A stretch of DNA of 64,000 bases from GCA-2688105 sp964499445 (GTDB lineage: Bacteria > Chloroflexota > Dehalococcoidia > Dehalococcoidales > GCA-2688105): assembly GCA_964499445.1 (NCBI GenBank), contig CAZCLE010000001.1:1-64000 (forward strand). Direction: 5' to 3'. Position numbers and translations under genes: made by a program. The first letter of the stretch is position 1, and each line of letters opens with the position of its first letter. Below are positions 52,831 through 60,165 of the stretch, piece after piece. A model generated the notes under the pieces. That model was not told the DNA's origin. It did not search any database and saw nothing but the letters and a program-made list of their open reading frames with translations.

Positions 52831-53859
52831 ATGAAACCGATATTGATAGTAGAGGATGAAGTCATTATGAGAGAGTCTCTCCGAGATTGGCTGACTGACA
52901 GCGGTTATCACGTGGAGACTGCTGAGGAAGGAGAGGAAGCGTTAAAAACTATTGCCGAGCGGGACTTTGGTGTTGTCATCCTTGACCTGAGGTTGCCGGG
53001 AAAGGACGGGATTGAGGTACTAAGAGAGGCCAAGGAGAAAAGACCGCAGCTTAAGGGAATCATTATCACCGCTTATCCTTCGGTGCCGACAGCGGTAGAG
53101 GCGATGAAGGAGGGGGCTATTGATTATCTACCCAAACCCTTCGACCTTGATGACCTGGAAAAATTAATCCAGGGCACTCTGGGACCGGTTCAGGTAGAGA
53201 TAAGACCAAAGGCTGTTACTGAAGAAGCTGTGGCTGAACCACCTGTAGTAGAGGAGGCTAAGGTTGAGGAGGTCATAGCCGTAGCTCCGGAGGAAATCCC
53301 GGTTCACCTCAAGCAAGGCAAGGCTCACTTTGAGGCTTGTAACTACCGGGAGGCTCTTAAGGAGTTTGAGGCTGTCATCGCCGTGGCTCCGGGCAGCATT
53401 GAGACCCGTGTCTGGATACGAAAGACCCATGAAGCACTAACCAAGCCCAAGGTTGAGGGGGTAGTTGAAGGGGAAGCGGCTCCTGTCGCTGAGGAAGCCA
53501 AGCCAAAGGAGTGCCTGTGGATGAAGCTGGGGATGGTTTCTTACCGCATCTGCACCAATGACTACAACTGTCTCACCTGCGAGTTTGACCAGACGATGCA
53601 GGAGAAGATGGCTAGTGGTGAAGCTCCAGAGCTTGATGCCGCACTGGAAAGATTTAAGGCACTACCTGGAAATCAGAGGCTCTGCCGCTATGCCCTTAAG
53701 GGCGATGTCTCATACCGGATTTGCACCCGCCTCTTCCAGTGTGACACCTGCGAGTTTGGTCAAATGATGGAGGATGCCCTCCAGCAGAAACTGGCTAAGC
53801 TGGCGACACGACGGGAGGCCCTGCTCAAAAAGGAGCAAAAAGCTGAAGCCAAAGCGTAA
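52831..53859 (+). CDS. Receiver-TPR protein with two Cys4 motifs
   Basis: 342 residues from ATG 52831 (SD AGGAGG). ATG 52780, also with a good site, would add 17 residues. Receiver (about 1-120) nearly identical to that of the 44723 gene (first residues MKPILIV, D-acceptor in VVILDLRLPGKDG). A TPR-like hairpin (about 150-195: AHFEACNYREALKEFEAVIAVAP). Then two copies of C-x12-C-x5-C-x2-C: C228/241/247/250 and C285/298/304/307, each with VSYRIC and a CEF ending, plausible zinc or Fe-S sites. No DNA-binding or enzymatic output is recognised. Under the sigma-54 promoter, it is the probable target of the circuit and may be its effector or a feedback element. Confidence 0.82.
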   Translation: MKPILIVEDEVIMRESLRDWLTDSGYHVETAEEGEEALKTIAERDFGVVILDLRLPGKDGIEVLREAKEKRPQLKGIIITAYPSVPTAVEAMKEGAIDYLPKPFDLDDLEKLIQGTLGPVQVEIRPKAVTEEAVAEPPVVEEAKVEEVIAVAPEEIPVHLKQGKAHFEACNYREALKEFEAVIAVAPGSIETRVWIRKTHEALTKPKVEGVVEGEAAPVAEEAKPKECLWMKLGMVSYRICTNDYNCLTCEFDQTMQEKMASGEAPELDAALERFKALPGNQRLCRYALKGDVSYRICTRLFQCDTCEFGQMMEDALQQKLAKLATRREALLKKEQKAEAKA

Positions 53860-53895
53860 ATAAAGCACCTTTGGACTGCGAAGATATAGCTAAGA

Positions 53896-53930
53896 AGATA
53901 TACGCTCCAACAAGCGTATATCTTTTATTT
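53896..53930. terminator. Strong (probably bidirectional) terminator
   Basis: A perfect 11-bp stem, AGATATACGCT (53896-53906) and AGCGTATATCT (53913-53923), with a 6-nt loop and a TTTTATTT tail, 37 nt after the receiver-TPR gene. Confidence 0.85.
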
Positions 53931-53931
53931 C

Positions 53932-54094
53932 ATCCTGCCAGAAGGCTATCGGACGGAACCAAAGGGAATCACGTCCATTAGCATATCTGGGTGTTGAATC
54001 GATACCCGATAGGTGGAAAAACAAGCTTGAGAACAGACGGTATATAGAGGAGCTAGCCAAGAAGTTATGGATGGGATTCGTCAATAAGGGCTAG
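53932..54094 (+). pseudogene. C-terminal remnant of an unidentified gene
   Basis: An open frame without a start, ending at TAG 54092-54094, reads protein-like: GRNQRESRPLAYLGVESIPD then KNKLENRRYIEELAKKLWMG. It begins inside the flank of the terminator, so its 5' part has been lost. I do not recognise the family. It abuts the DUF488 remnant without a gap, as in a former operon. Confidence 0.45.
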
Positions 54095-54297
54095 TATATT
54101 CGGCAAAGAAAGCACATTTTCTCTCTCGCTCTCCCCCCAGCAGTTTATCGAGCTACTCACCAGCCGTGGTGTGGAGGTGGTGGCGGACGTGAGGAGATTC
54201 CCTTACAGCATCTGAGTTCCAGATGAGGGTGAAGGAGCTGGAGAAAGTAGCTCAGGAGAGGAAGGTAGCCATCAATTGCGCTGAGCAATTCCTGTGA
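54095..54297 (+). pseudogene. DUF488 family pseudogene
   Basis: SPQQFIELLTSRGVEVVADV followed by RRFPYS is the N-terminal signature of DUF488 proteins. A stop follows in that frame (TGA, about 54211), and a second frame continues as FQMRVKELEKVAQERKVAIN then CAEQFL, the central DUF488 segment ending in the conserved CAE. A frameshift plus deletions leave about a third of the normal gene. It overlaps the end of the XRE gene on the other strand. Confidence 0.6.
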
Positions 54298-54658
54298 CCA
54301 TACACTTCAAGGCCAAGAGAATAAGGAGCACGGTGCGCTGTACCTCTAAGGGCTCCCGTGATAATACCTCAGCTACATACGGGTCCAGTCTCCCAATGGG
54401 TGTCTTACCCTCAACCAGGGGGGAAGGTTGTGGGGGTAAGTAGCCAGCATAGGTAAATAGTTCACCCTCATCGAAGCCCAAGGGATTAGCAATCTTGCGC
54501 AGAGTATAAGCCGATGGAAAGCGCTTTCCTCTTTCTATGCGACCGAGATGTGATGAGGATACACCCGACATAGCACTAAGCTCCGTTAGTGTCAGTGGTA
54601 TTATGACCCTTCGTTGTTTGAGCATTTTGCCTAGGTCATTCCTGTTATCTGCAGTCAC
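54272..54658 (-). CDS. XRE-family transcriptional regulator
   Basis: A helix-turn-helix (about 10-65: LGKMLKQRRVIIPLTLTELS, then GVSSSHLGRIERGKRFPSAYTLRKIANPLGF) and a short helical tail with LDPYVAEVLSREPLEVQRTVL. The frame is open to 54703, but GTG 54658, preceded by AAGGGG, starts just before the end of the upstream regulator (14-bp overlap) and gives 128 residues. Tandem with a second small HTH gene, so a two-regulator unit. Target unknown. Confidence 0.75.
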   Translation of the reverse strand: MTADNRNDLGKMLKQRRVIIPLTLTELSAMSGVSSSHLGRIERGKRFPSAYTLRKIANPLGFDEGELFTYAGYLPPQPSPLVEGKTPIGRLDPYVAEVLSREPLEVQRTVLLILLALKCMVTGIAQRN

Positions 54659-54878
54659 TCTGGCTTCCCCTTGGAGCAACATAAAAAAGGTCACCAAGCT
54701 CATATTCGGGAAAGGCTCTTATTGCCCCGACGATGAACTTTTGGTTTATGGAGCGCTTACCTTCTCTCACCCGGCAGACCTGGCTTACCGATATTCCCAT
54801 AGCTCGAGCTAACTCAGATAAGCTCCCATACTTCCCATTGCAGAACTCAAAGACCTTTGTTTCTAGCTTCATAACCAC
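54645..54878 (-). CDS. Small HTH protein (XRE-like)
   Basis: 77 residues: LSELARAMGISVSQVCRVRE followed by GKRSINQKFIVGAIRAFPEYELGDLFYVA is a Cro/C1-type fold with no further domain. The ATG has the good site AGGAGG a few bases upstream. It is translationally linked to the downstream XRE gene. Possibly a phage- or element-derived regulator. Confidence 0.75.
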   Translation of the reverse strand: MVMKLETKVFEFCNGKYGSLSELARAMGISVSQVCRVREGKRSINQKFIVGAIRAFPEYELGDLFYVAPRGSQSDCR

Positions 54879-54995
54879 CTCCTGAGCTATACCTTTAACC
54901 TTCTGCCATAAACATAACCTCCCCTCCGTAGCCCCTTCCTCACTGAGCCCAGAGCCAGGACTGAAACAGACGGTAAATCTAACCCCCGACAGGGG

Positions 54996-55139
54996 CTACC
55001 ACTTACCAATCCTGAATACCTTGCCTCCACAGACTGGGCAGACCCCTTTCAATCCTAACCTACCGTTCTTTAAGGGGACCCGCTCAGCATTTTTGATTTC
55101 CCTCCTGACCTTACACCTTAAACAATATGCTTGTGCCAT
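54996..55139 (-). CDS. DUF5679 zinc-ribbon protein
   Basis: A 47-residue protein, missed by long-ORF criteria. ATG 55139-55137, stop TAG 54998-54996, SD AAGGGGAG. Two CxxC knuckles (YCLRCK at about 6-9 and CPVCGGK at about 34-37) frame KREIKNAERVPLKNGR-like sequence, which matches the DUF5679 family: single zinc ribbons common in Chloroflexota and some archaea. Function unknown. It stands alone upstream of the two small HTH genes on the same strand. Confidence 0.75.
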   Translation of the reverse strand: MAQAYCLRCKVRREIKNAERVPLKNGRLGLKGVCPVCGGKVFRIGKW

Positions 55140-55306
55140 TTGACTCCCCTTTGCCCCTTAGAAGCTTTTGCCAAACTCTTATTGCCAACTGATAGCAGGT
55201 CCTCTACTATGTAATACCAGACAAAAACTCACTTTGCCACTTGTCCACCACTAGCTCTCGCTTTAAAAAATCCTAAATGAAAATATACTATAGGCCAACG
55301 GAAATA

Positions 55307-55321
55307 TCAACTAATAGTTGA
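55307..55321. promoter_or_regulatory. Dyad upstream of the XRE gene
   Basis: TCAACT (55307-55312), AAT and AGTTGA (55316-55321), a perfect 15-bp inverted repeat about 57 nt before the XRE start; a TATAAT lies at about 55356. Possible operator for the following gene. Confidence 0.4.
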
Positions 55322-55377
55322 GATGTTGCTCACCATATCTACTTCCTGCTCTACTATAATATAGAAAGGTAAAGTAA

Positions 55378-55692
55378 ATGAACCTAGGACAAAGAATTAG
55401 AGAAAGAAGGCAAATCTTGAAAATTACCCAGCAAGAGCTGGCGGAAGCTCTTGGGGTGACGCCACAACACATTTCAGCTATGGAGCAAGGTAAACGAGCT
55501 CCCTCTTTGCCTTCTCTTGTCAAATTGGCTGAAGAACTGGGAGCAACTGTGGACTACCTTGTGACAGGTAAAGAAGGGGTTATCACAGATACAATACCGG
55601 CAATTAAGGCTGATAAAAGCCTGAACCTTGATGTAAAGAGAGCGCTGATAGCCCTGGTAAAGGCGCTCTGTAAAGCTACCGTAAATGACTGA
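55378..55692 (+). CDS. XRE-family regulator
   Basis: 104 residues with a canonical Cro/C1 HTH (MNLGQRIRERRQILKITQQE, then LAEALGVTPQHISAMEQGKR and APSLPSLVKLAEELGATVDY) and a short C-terminal helix. Such proteins often control mobile or stress genes. Ribosome site AAAGG is weak. A perfect dyad lies upstream. No neighbour indicates the target. Confidence 0.8.
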   Translation: MNLGQRIRERRQILKITQQELAEALGVTPQHISAMEQGKRAPSLPSLVKLAEELGATVDYLVTGKEGVITDTIPAIKADKSLNLDVKRALIALVKALCKATVND

Positions 55693-55714
55693 ATCTGTCC
55701 CATCCCCATTTCGT

Positions 55715-55890
55715 TTAGTAATCATCGCCGAGCAGGTGAATATTGCCCAGCCTTACATTTTTTAGTCCGTGTGCCCTCGCCTCAGCCAGACACTCCCGGG
55801 CATGCCGCTCGGAGGTAAGCGGTAAATCGTTCATCATAAACTGGGGGGAGAAGGCAAGGAGGGCATAAGGAATGTCAGGGCTAAGAGAGA
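55715..55890 (-). pseudogene. C-terminal fragment of a radical SAM (COG1180-like) gene
   Basis: PDIPYALLAFSPQFMMNDLP followed by TSERHARECLAEARAHGLKN and VRLGNIHLL is the typical C-terminus of AmmeMemoRadiSam / PFL-activase-like radical SAM proteins. The N-terminal part with CxxxCxxC is absent; at about 55890 the sequence passes into the 3' end of the hydrolase gene. It is a deletion remnant. Confidence 0.6.
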
Positions 55891-56750
55891 AAATCAAGAG
55901 CAATCCGGTTAAACCTTTCTGGTTCTTCGTCATGCGGCTCATGTGCCGATTTCTCGAAGACCTCTGTTCTCGAGCCCTTTAAGATGTGGTGTATTTCTTG
56001 TCCAAGTCTGACTGGAATACCTTTGTCATGATATCCCCAGACAATCAAGGTGGGAACTCCCATTTCTCCCAGATGGTGAATTTCATCGCGCAGTGTATGA
56101 AAGAACTTCAAGCGTATGATTCTGAGAAATGCCTCATTACTTCCTTTGATTTTTTGTGACCAGGTAAGACCGTCAAAATACTCTTGCGTGATCTCTTTTC
56201 GGTAAAGATAAACCTTCTTAACGATTAACTTGCGAATCAGATTGGTTGGAAGACTGAGCACCAATTCACCCAACCCGGGTAAAGCCACTATCTGCTGGGT
56301 TGGCACCGGTCTATGAGGCATTCCAGCAGCACAGACCAGAATAATCGATTTTACTCTATCTCTATACTCTGCGGTGAATTTGATAATGGTACCACCACCC
56401 ATTGACTGCCCGATAAGGGAAGCCCTTTCTATATTCAAAGCATTCATAAAGGAGAGCAATTGTTGGGCGTAGAGCGGATAACCATAATTCAATAGCTCAC
56501 GAGTGCTATAACCACAACCCCATAAGTCAAGAGCATAGATTTTGAACTTGGCAGCTAAGGTATCTATGTTGTTATGCCATGAGTAGCTATCGGAACCAAA
56601 GCCGTGCAACAGGATCACTGGCTCACCTTCTCCCTTTTCTATATAGTGGGTTTGATGTCCAGTAAGGTTGATGAACTTACCTGGAGCATATTTCTTCGCC
56701 CACTCATCCAAAGATTGACTATTCCACGGTATAAATTCGCCCATTCTCAA
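55881..56750 (-). CDS. Alpha/beta hydrolase
   Basis: 289 residues of the alpha/beta hydrolase fold: oxyanion HGFGSDSYSWHNN, nucleophile elbow GQSMGGG (Ser about 111), acid in VPTLIVWGYHDKGIPV and the catalytic histidine in EKSAHEPHDEEPERFN. There is no signal peptide. Substrate unknown; the family includes esterases, haloalkane dehalogenase-like and C-C bond hydrolases. The start ATG 56750 opens MRMGEFIPWNSQS; M3 is an alternative. Divergent from the aconitase X operon. Its 3' end overlaps a radical SAM remnant, so the region suffered a deletion. Confidence 0.87.
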   Translation of the reverse strand: MRMGEFIPWNSQSLDEWAKKYAPGKFINLTGHQTHYIEKGEGEPVILLHGFGSDSYSWHNNIDTLAAKFKIYALDLWGCGYSTRELLNYGYPLYAQQLLSFMNALNIERASLIGQSMGGGTIIKFTAEYRDRVKSIILVCAAGMPHRPVPTQQIVALPGLGELVLSLPTNLIRKLIVKKVYLYRKEITQEYFDGLTWSQKIKGSNEAFLRIIRLKFFHTLRDEIHHLGEMGVPTLIVWGYHDKGIPVRLGQEIHHILKGSRTEVFEKSAHEPHDEEPERFNRIALDFLS

Positions 56751-56827
56751 CCCCCTTTCCTAATATTACTGTCAACAACTCTAATATAACCCAAGCTAAT
56801 TGCAAATTAATAGCCCTATTAGGTATA

Positions 56828-56856
56828 CTGACCATCAAAGTAACACCGGGTATAAT
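56828..56856 (+). promoter_or_regulatory. Likely promoter of the acnX operon
   Basis: CTGACC (56828-56833), 17 nt and TATAAT (56851-56856). An alternative pair TTGCAA (56800-56805) / TATACT (56824-56829) overlaps upstream with an 18-nt spacer. Confidence 0.45.
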
Positions 56857-56930
56857 GCACCCGAAACACTTTTCTCTGATACTGCTAGCGGGAAAGACAA
56901 CCAAAGTGAAACTCTGAGGAGGTAAGTAAT

Positions 56931-58208
56931 ATGCATCTTGATGATGAGGAAAAAAGGATGCTCGCCGGTGAAGAGGGAAAAGGGACACAGAGGGCGATGG
57001 AGATTCTCAAGGCCAAGGGAGAGGCTGAAGATGCCAAGAGAATGGTCAAAATTGTTTATGCTCACCTTATGCCTCCCGACACCATGTTCTTCCCCTACGG
57101 CCGACAGGGCAAGTGGGCTCGCGACCTCACCGGGGAGCTTACCGAGGGCATCACCCGCCTTAAGGTACCAGCCACCATGGAGCCCAAGTTTGTTGACCTG
57201 GCTATAGCCAAAGACATCGAATTCACCGATGAACTCATCGAGGAAATGCGCGGTATCATGCTCCCCGCCGCCGAGTTTTTTGAAAACCTCGGGGTCGTCC
57301 CCAGCTATACGGCACTGCCCTTCTTAATTTACCCCACCAAGATGGGGGAGCATGTCAGCATCGCTGAATCTATAGCTATCCTGTGGTACAACACCATGTT
57401 CGGTTCCAGATGCGAGCGCGATGACGGTGTTACTTCCCTGGCAGCAGCCATCACCGGCGTTTACCCCGAGATTGGTGCTCACCTCACCGAAAACAGGTTC
57501 GCCGAGGTAATTATTAGACCCGGTAAAGATATTGACCCGGCCAAGTTCTCTTACACCGACTGGGATGCCTACAGTCTAGCCGCGGCTCGTAAAGGCAAGG
57601 AGAAGACGCCTGTCTTCGTGGGGCTACCGCCTAACCTGACCTTTACCCAGCTAAAACACCTGCTGGCAGTCATCGCCGTGGAATCAGGTCTGGCGATAAT
57701 GCACATTGTCGGCATAACCCCGGAAGCACCTACCCTAGAGGCTGCCCTGAATGGCAGGAAGCCACTGGCCGAATTTGAAATCGGCAAGCGTGAACTTGAT
57801 GAAGCCTACGCCATCGCCACCACCGCCACTGACCCGAATGTTGACTACGTGTTCCTGGGATGCCCCCATGTTACCCTGCCCGAGTTAAAAGAAGTTGCCC
57901 AAGCCCTGGATGGCAAAAAGGTCAACCCCAATGTTAAGCTGGTGGTATCCACCACCTGGCAATACCTTCAGACCGCCGAAGAAATGGGCTACGCCGATGT
58001 TATCAGGAAGGCAGGGGCTGCCTTAACCAAGGATATGTGCATCGCCTTTTCCGGTACCCAGGTTAGCGGCACTATTGCTACTGACTCCATTAAAGCCGCC
58101 TTCTTCTACACCGGCTTTTCCTCCAAAACCACCAGGCGAGTCTGGTTCGGCACTATCCAGGATTGCATCCAGGCAGCCATTACCGGCAAATGGCAAGGAA
58201 GGAGATAG
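56931..58208 (+). CDS. Aconitase X large (catalytic) subunit
   Basis: 425 residues of the AcnX/DUF521 family: Fe-S hydro-lyases that include cis-3-hydroxyproline dehydratase in bacteria and mevalonate 5-phosphate dehydratase in archaea. Visible signatures: EGITRLKVPATMEPKFVDLA, YPTKMGEHVSIAESIAILWYNTMFGSRCERDDG with the conserved cysteine, VFLGCPHVTLPEL and CIAFSGTQVSGTI. SD GAGGAGG. Followed by the swivel subunit after 4 bp, so the enzyme is of the two-subunit type. The substrate cannot be decided; linked UxaA and LarA genes suggest a hydroxy acid. Confidence 0.9.
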   Translation: MHLDDEEKRMLAGEEGKGTQRAMEILKAKGEAEDAKRMVKIVYAHLMPPDTMFFPYGRQGKWARDLTGELTEGITRLKVPATMEPKFVDLAIAKDIEFTDELIEEMRGIMLPAAEFFENLGVVPSYTALPFLIYPTKMGEHVSIAESIAILWYNTMFGSRCERDDGVTSLAAAITGVYPEIGAHLTENRFAEVIIRPGKDIDPAKFSYTDWDAYSLAAARKGKEKTPVFVGLPPNLTFTQLKHLLAVIAVESGLAIMHIVGITPEAPTLEAALNGRKPLAEFEIGKRELDEAYAIATTATDPNVDYVFLGCPHVTLPELKEVAQALDGKKVNPNVKLVVSTTWQYLQTAEEMGYADVIRKAGAALTKDMCIAFSGTQVSGTIATDSIKAAFFYTGFSSKTTRRVWFGTIQDCIQAAITGKWQGRR

Positions 58209-58212
58209 GTAA

Positions 58213-58635
58213 ATGAGTGTTAATAAAATTAAAGGACGCAGTATAAAAAAACTGCCCACCGTAGAAGGCGAAGCACTGGTAACCACCGACCTGGTGGCTT
58301 TCTGGGGCGGTACCGATTGGGAAACCGGGGAGATAGTTGAGATAGGTCATCAAGCCAGGGGTAAAAATATGGCAGGGAAGATTCTGGTCTGTCCTGCCGG
58401 CAAAGGCGGCGCCGGGGATACCTTCGGTTACTATTATCTCTACAAGAGTGGCAAGGCGCCCAAGGCTATTGTCTGCAATAGAGGTCAGGGGACTACTCTA
58501 GCCGGGGCACTGCTTACCGATACCCCTATGATTTACGGGTTTAATGAGAATGTGGTAGAGCTGGTGAATAACGGGGATATGTTGAAGGTAGATTCGGAAA
58601 AGGGAGAGGTTACCATAACCAAAAAGGGTGCCTAG
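58213..58635 (+). CDS. Aconitase X small (swivel) subunit, DUF126
   Basis: 140 residues forming the mobile domain that closes over the AcnX active site. Family features: a beta-rich start KIKGRSIKKLPTVEGEALVT, the swivel loop CPAGKGGAGDTFGYYYLYKSGKAPKAIVC with the catalytic serine position replaced by a G-A-G-D stretch, and ALLTDTPMIYGF. In typical members this loop reads G-K-G-S-T/C; here it is G-K-G-G-A, so the expected active-site serine may be missing or displaced. Co-translated with the large subunit. Confidence 0.87.
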   Translation: MSVNKIKGRSIKKLPTVEGEALVTTDLVAFWGGTDWETGEIVEIGHQARGKNMAGKILVCPAGKGGAGDTFGYYYLYKSGKAPKAIVCNRGQGTTLAGALLTDTPMIYGFNENVVELVNNGDMLKVDSEKGEVTITKKGA

Positions 58636-58673
58636 TCCTCGCCCAGCAGTCGGATTTACTGGAGGTAATTATA

Positions 58674-58976
58674 TTGAAACAGAAAGCAGTCATTCTTAAT
58701 TCCAAAGATAATGTGGCTACCGCCCTCGCCGACCTGAAGGCTGGGGATACTTTAGAACTGAATACTGGAGAGAAAACCATAGCCATAAAGCTGACCGCCC
58801 CGGTGCCATTCGGCCACAAGTTCAGTCTGGCTAACATAGAGGCTGGCTCTGCGGTAATTAAATACGGTGAGGCTATCGGTATAGCCACCGCCACCATCCA
58901 GCCCGGAGATTATGTCCATGTCCACAATGTAGCTAGCGCCCGGGGAAGAGGCGATTTAGCCGGAGGTGTCAAATGA
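58674..58976 (+). CDS. UxaA-type hydro-lyase, N-terminal (SAF) subunit
   Basis: 100 residues matching the SAF domain of altronate/galactarate dehydratases: VILNSKDNVATALADLKAGD, VPFGHKFSLANIEAGSAVIKYGEAIG and QPGDYVHVHNV. In UxaA and GarD this domain caps the catalytic part; here it is a separate gene. The start is TTG 58674 after GGAGG (58661-58665). It overlaps the next gene by 4 bp (ATGA at 58973), the common split arrangement in archaea and anaerobes. Confidence 0.88.
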   Translation: MKQKAVILNSKDNVATALADLKAGDTLELNTGEKTIAIKLTAPVPFGHKFSLANIEAGSAVIKYGEAIGIATATIQPGDYVHVHNVASARGRGDLAGGVK

Positions 58977-60133
58977 GCTTTCTAGGATACCCTCGTCGGG
59001 ACGGTTCGGTAGGCACGCGAAATTACATCGGCATCATATCTACGGTGAGCTGTGCTAACGATGTCGCCTGGTGGCTCTCACAAAAGGTTAAAGGCTGCGC
59101 CCCCTTTCTCCATGGTCAGGGCTGTTGCCAGACCAAGCCCGACCTTGACATTACCACCCGAACCCTCATCTCCCTGGGCTGGAACCCCAATCTGGCCGGG
59201 GTGTTGGTGGTGAGTCTGGGCTGTGAAGCGGTATCGGCGGATGCCATAGCCGAGGGTATCGCTGAGTCGGGCAAGCCCGTGGAAAAAATAGCGATTCTAA
59301 AAATGGGAGGCGCTACCGCCGCCTTGACTCAGGGCTCCCGTCTTGCCCGGGCTATGGTGGCTGAGGCATCAAAAATAAAGAGACAGGAATTCCCCGACTC
59401 GGAATTGATGCTGGGGGTGAAGTGCGGTGCCTCCGATACTACCTCGGGGCTGGCGGCAAACCCAGCCGCCGGGTCTGCCTGCGATTTACTAATTGATAAT
59501 GGTGGCACCTGTGTCTTTGGCGAGACCACGGAATTTATCGGGGCTGAGCATATTCTTACCCGTCGCGCCGCCACCCCCCAAGTAGCCGACAAAATTATGG
59601 ACATTGTGGCGCGCATGGAAAAGCGGGTTATAGCTATGGGTTTTGATATGAGAGGCGGACAGCCCACGGCCGGCAATATTGCCGGAGGACTGACCACCAT
59701 CGAGGAGAAATCCCTAGGGGCGATAGTCAAGGGAGGCACCAAACCCATCCAGGAGGTCTATGAGTATGGAGAACGCCCTCAAGGCAAAGGGCTGTTCATA
59801 ATTGATACCCCGGGACGGGAGCCCGAATTCCTCACCGGTCTGGCCGCCGCCGGGGCTCAGGTCATTGTTTTCACCACCGGGCTGGGTGCCCCGCAGGGCT
59901 TTCCCCTTATCCCGGTCATTAAGATTACCGGCAATCCGGCTACCTATAAGCAACTCCCCGACCACATGGATATATTTGTTGAGCTAGCCGATAAAGTCGG
60001 CTCGGGCATTGCCCAAGCCGGAGAGAGCCTGTACAAGGAGATTCTAGCCGTAGCTTCGGGGAAACAGACCAAGGCGGAAAAGATAAACTACGGCAACTTC
60101 CCCAATATCTTTACCATTGGTCCGGTAATGTAG
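58973..60133 (+). CDS. UxaA-type hydro-lyase, C-terminal catalytic subunit
   Basis: 386 residues of the altronate/D-galactarate/sulfolactate dehydratase family, which dehydrates sugar acids or cleaves sulfolactate using Fe2+. Signatures: GYPRRDGSVGTRNYIGIISTVSCAN, HGQGCCQTKPD, LGVKCGASDTTSGLAANPAAG (with the metal cysteine) and GFDMRGGQPTAGNIAGGLTTIEEKS. Coupled by ATGA overlap to the SAF subunit. Adjacent AcnX and LarA genes point to one hydroxy-acid pathway, but the substrate is unknown. Confidence 0.88.
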   Translation: MSFLGYPRRDGSVGTRNYIGIISTVSCANDVAWWLSQKVKGCAPFLHGQGCCQTKPDLDITTRTLISLGWNPNLAGVLVVSLGCEAVSADAIAEGIAESGKPVEKIAILKMGGATAALTQGSRLARAMVAEASKIKRQEFPDSELMLGVKCGASDTTSGLAANPAAGSACDLLIDNGGTCVFGETTEFIGAEHILTRRAATPQVADKIMDIVARMEKRVIAMGFDMRGGQPTAGNIAGGLTTIEEKSLGAIVKGGTKPIQEVYEYGERPQGKGLFIIDTPGREPEFLTGLAAAGAQVIVFTTGLGAPQGFPLIPVIKITGNPATYKQLPDHMDIFVELADKVGSGIAQAGESLYKEILAVASGKQTKAEKINYGNFPNIFTIGPVM

Positions 60134-60165
60134 TCCTGCCCGATTAAAACTGAGGAGATAAGATT

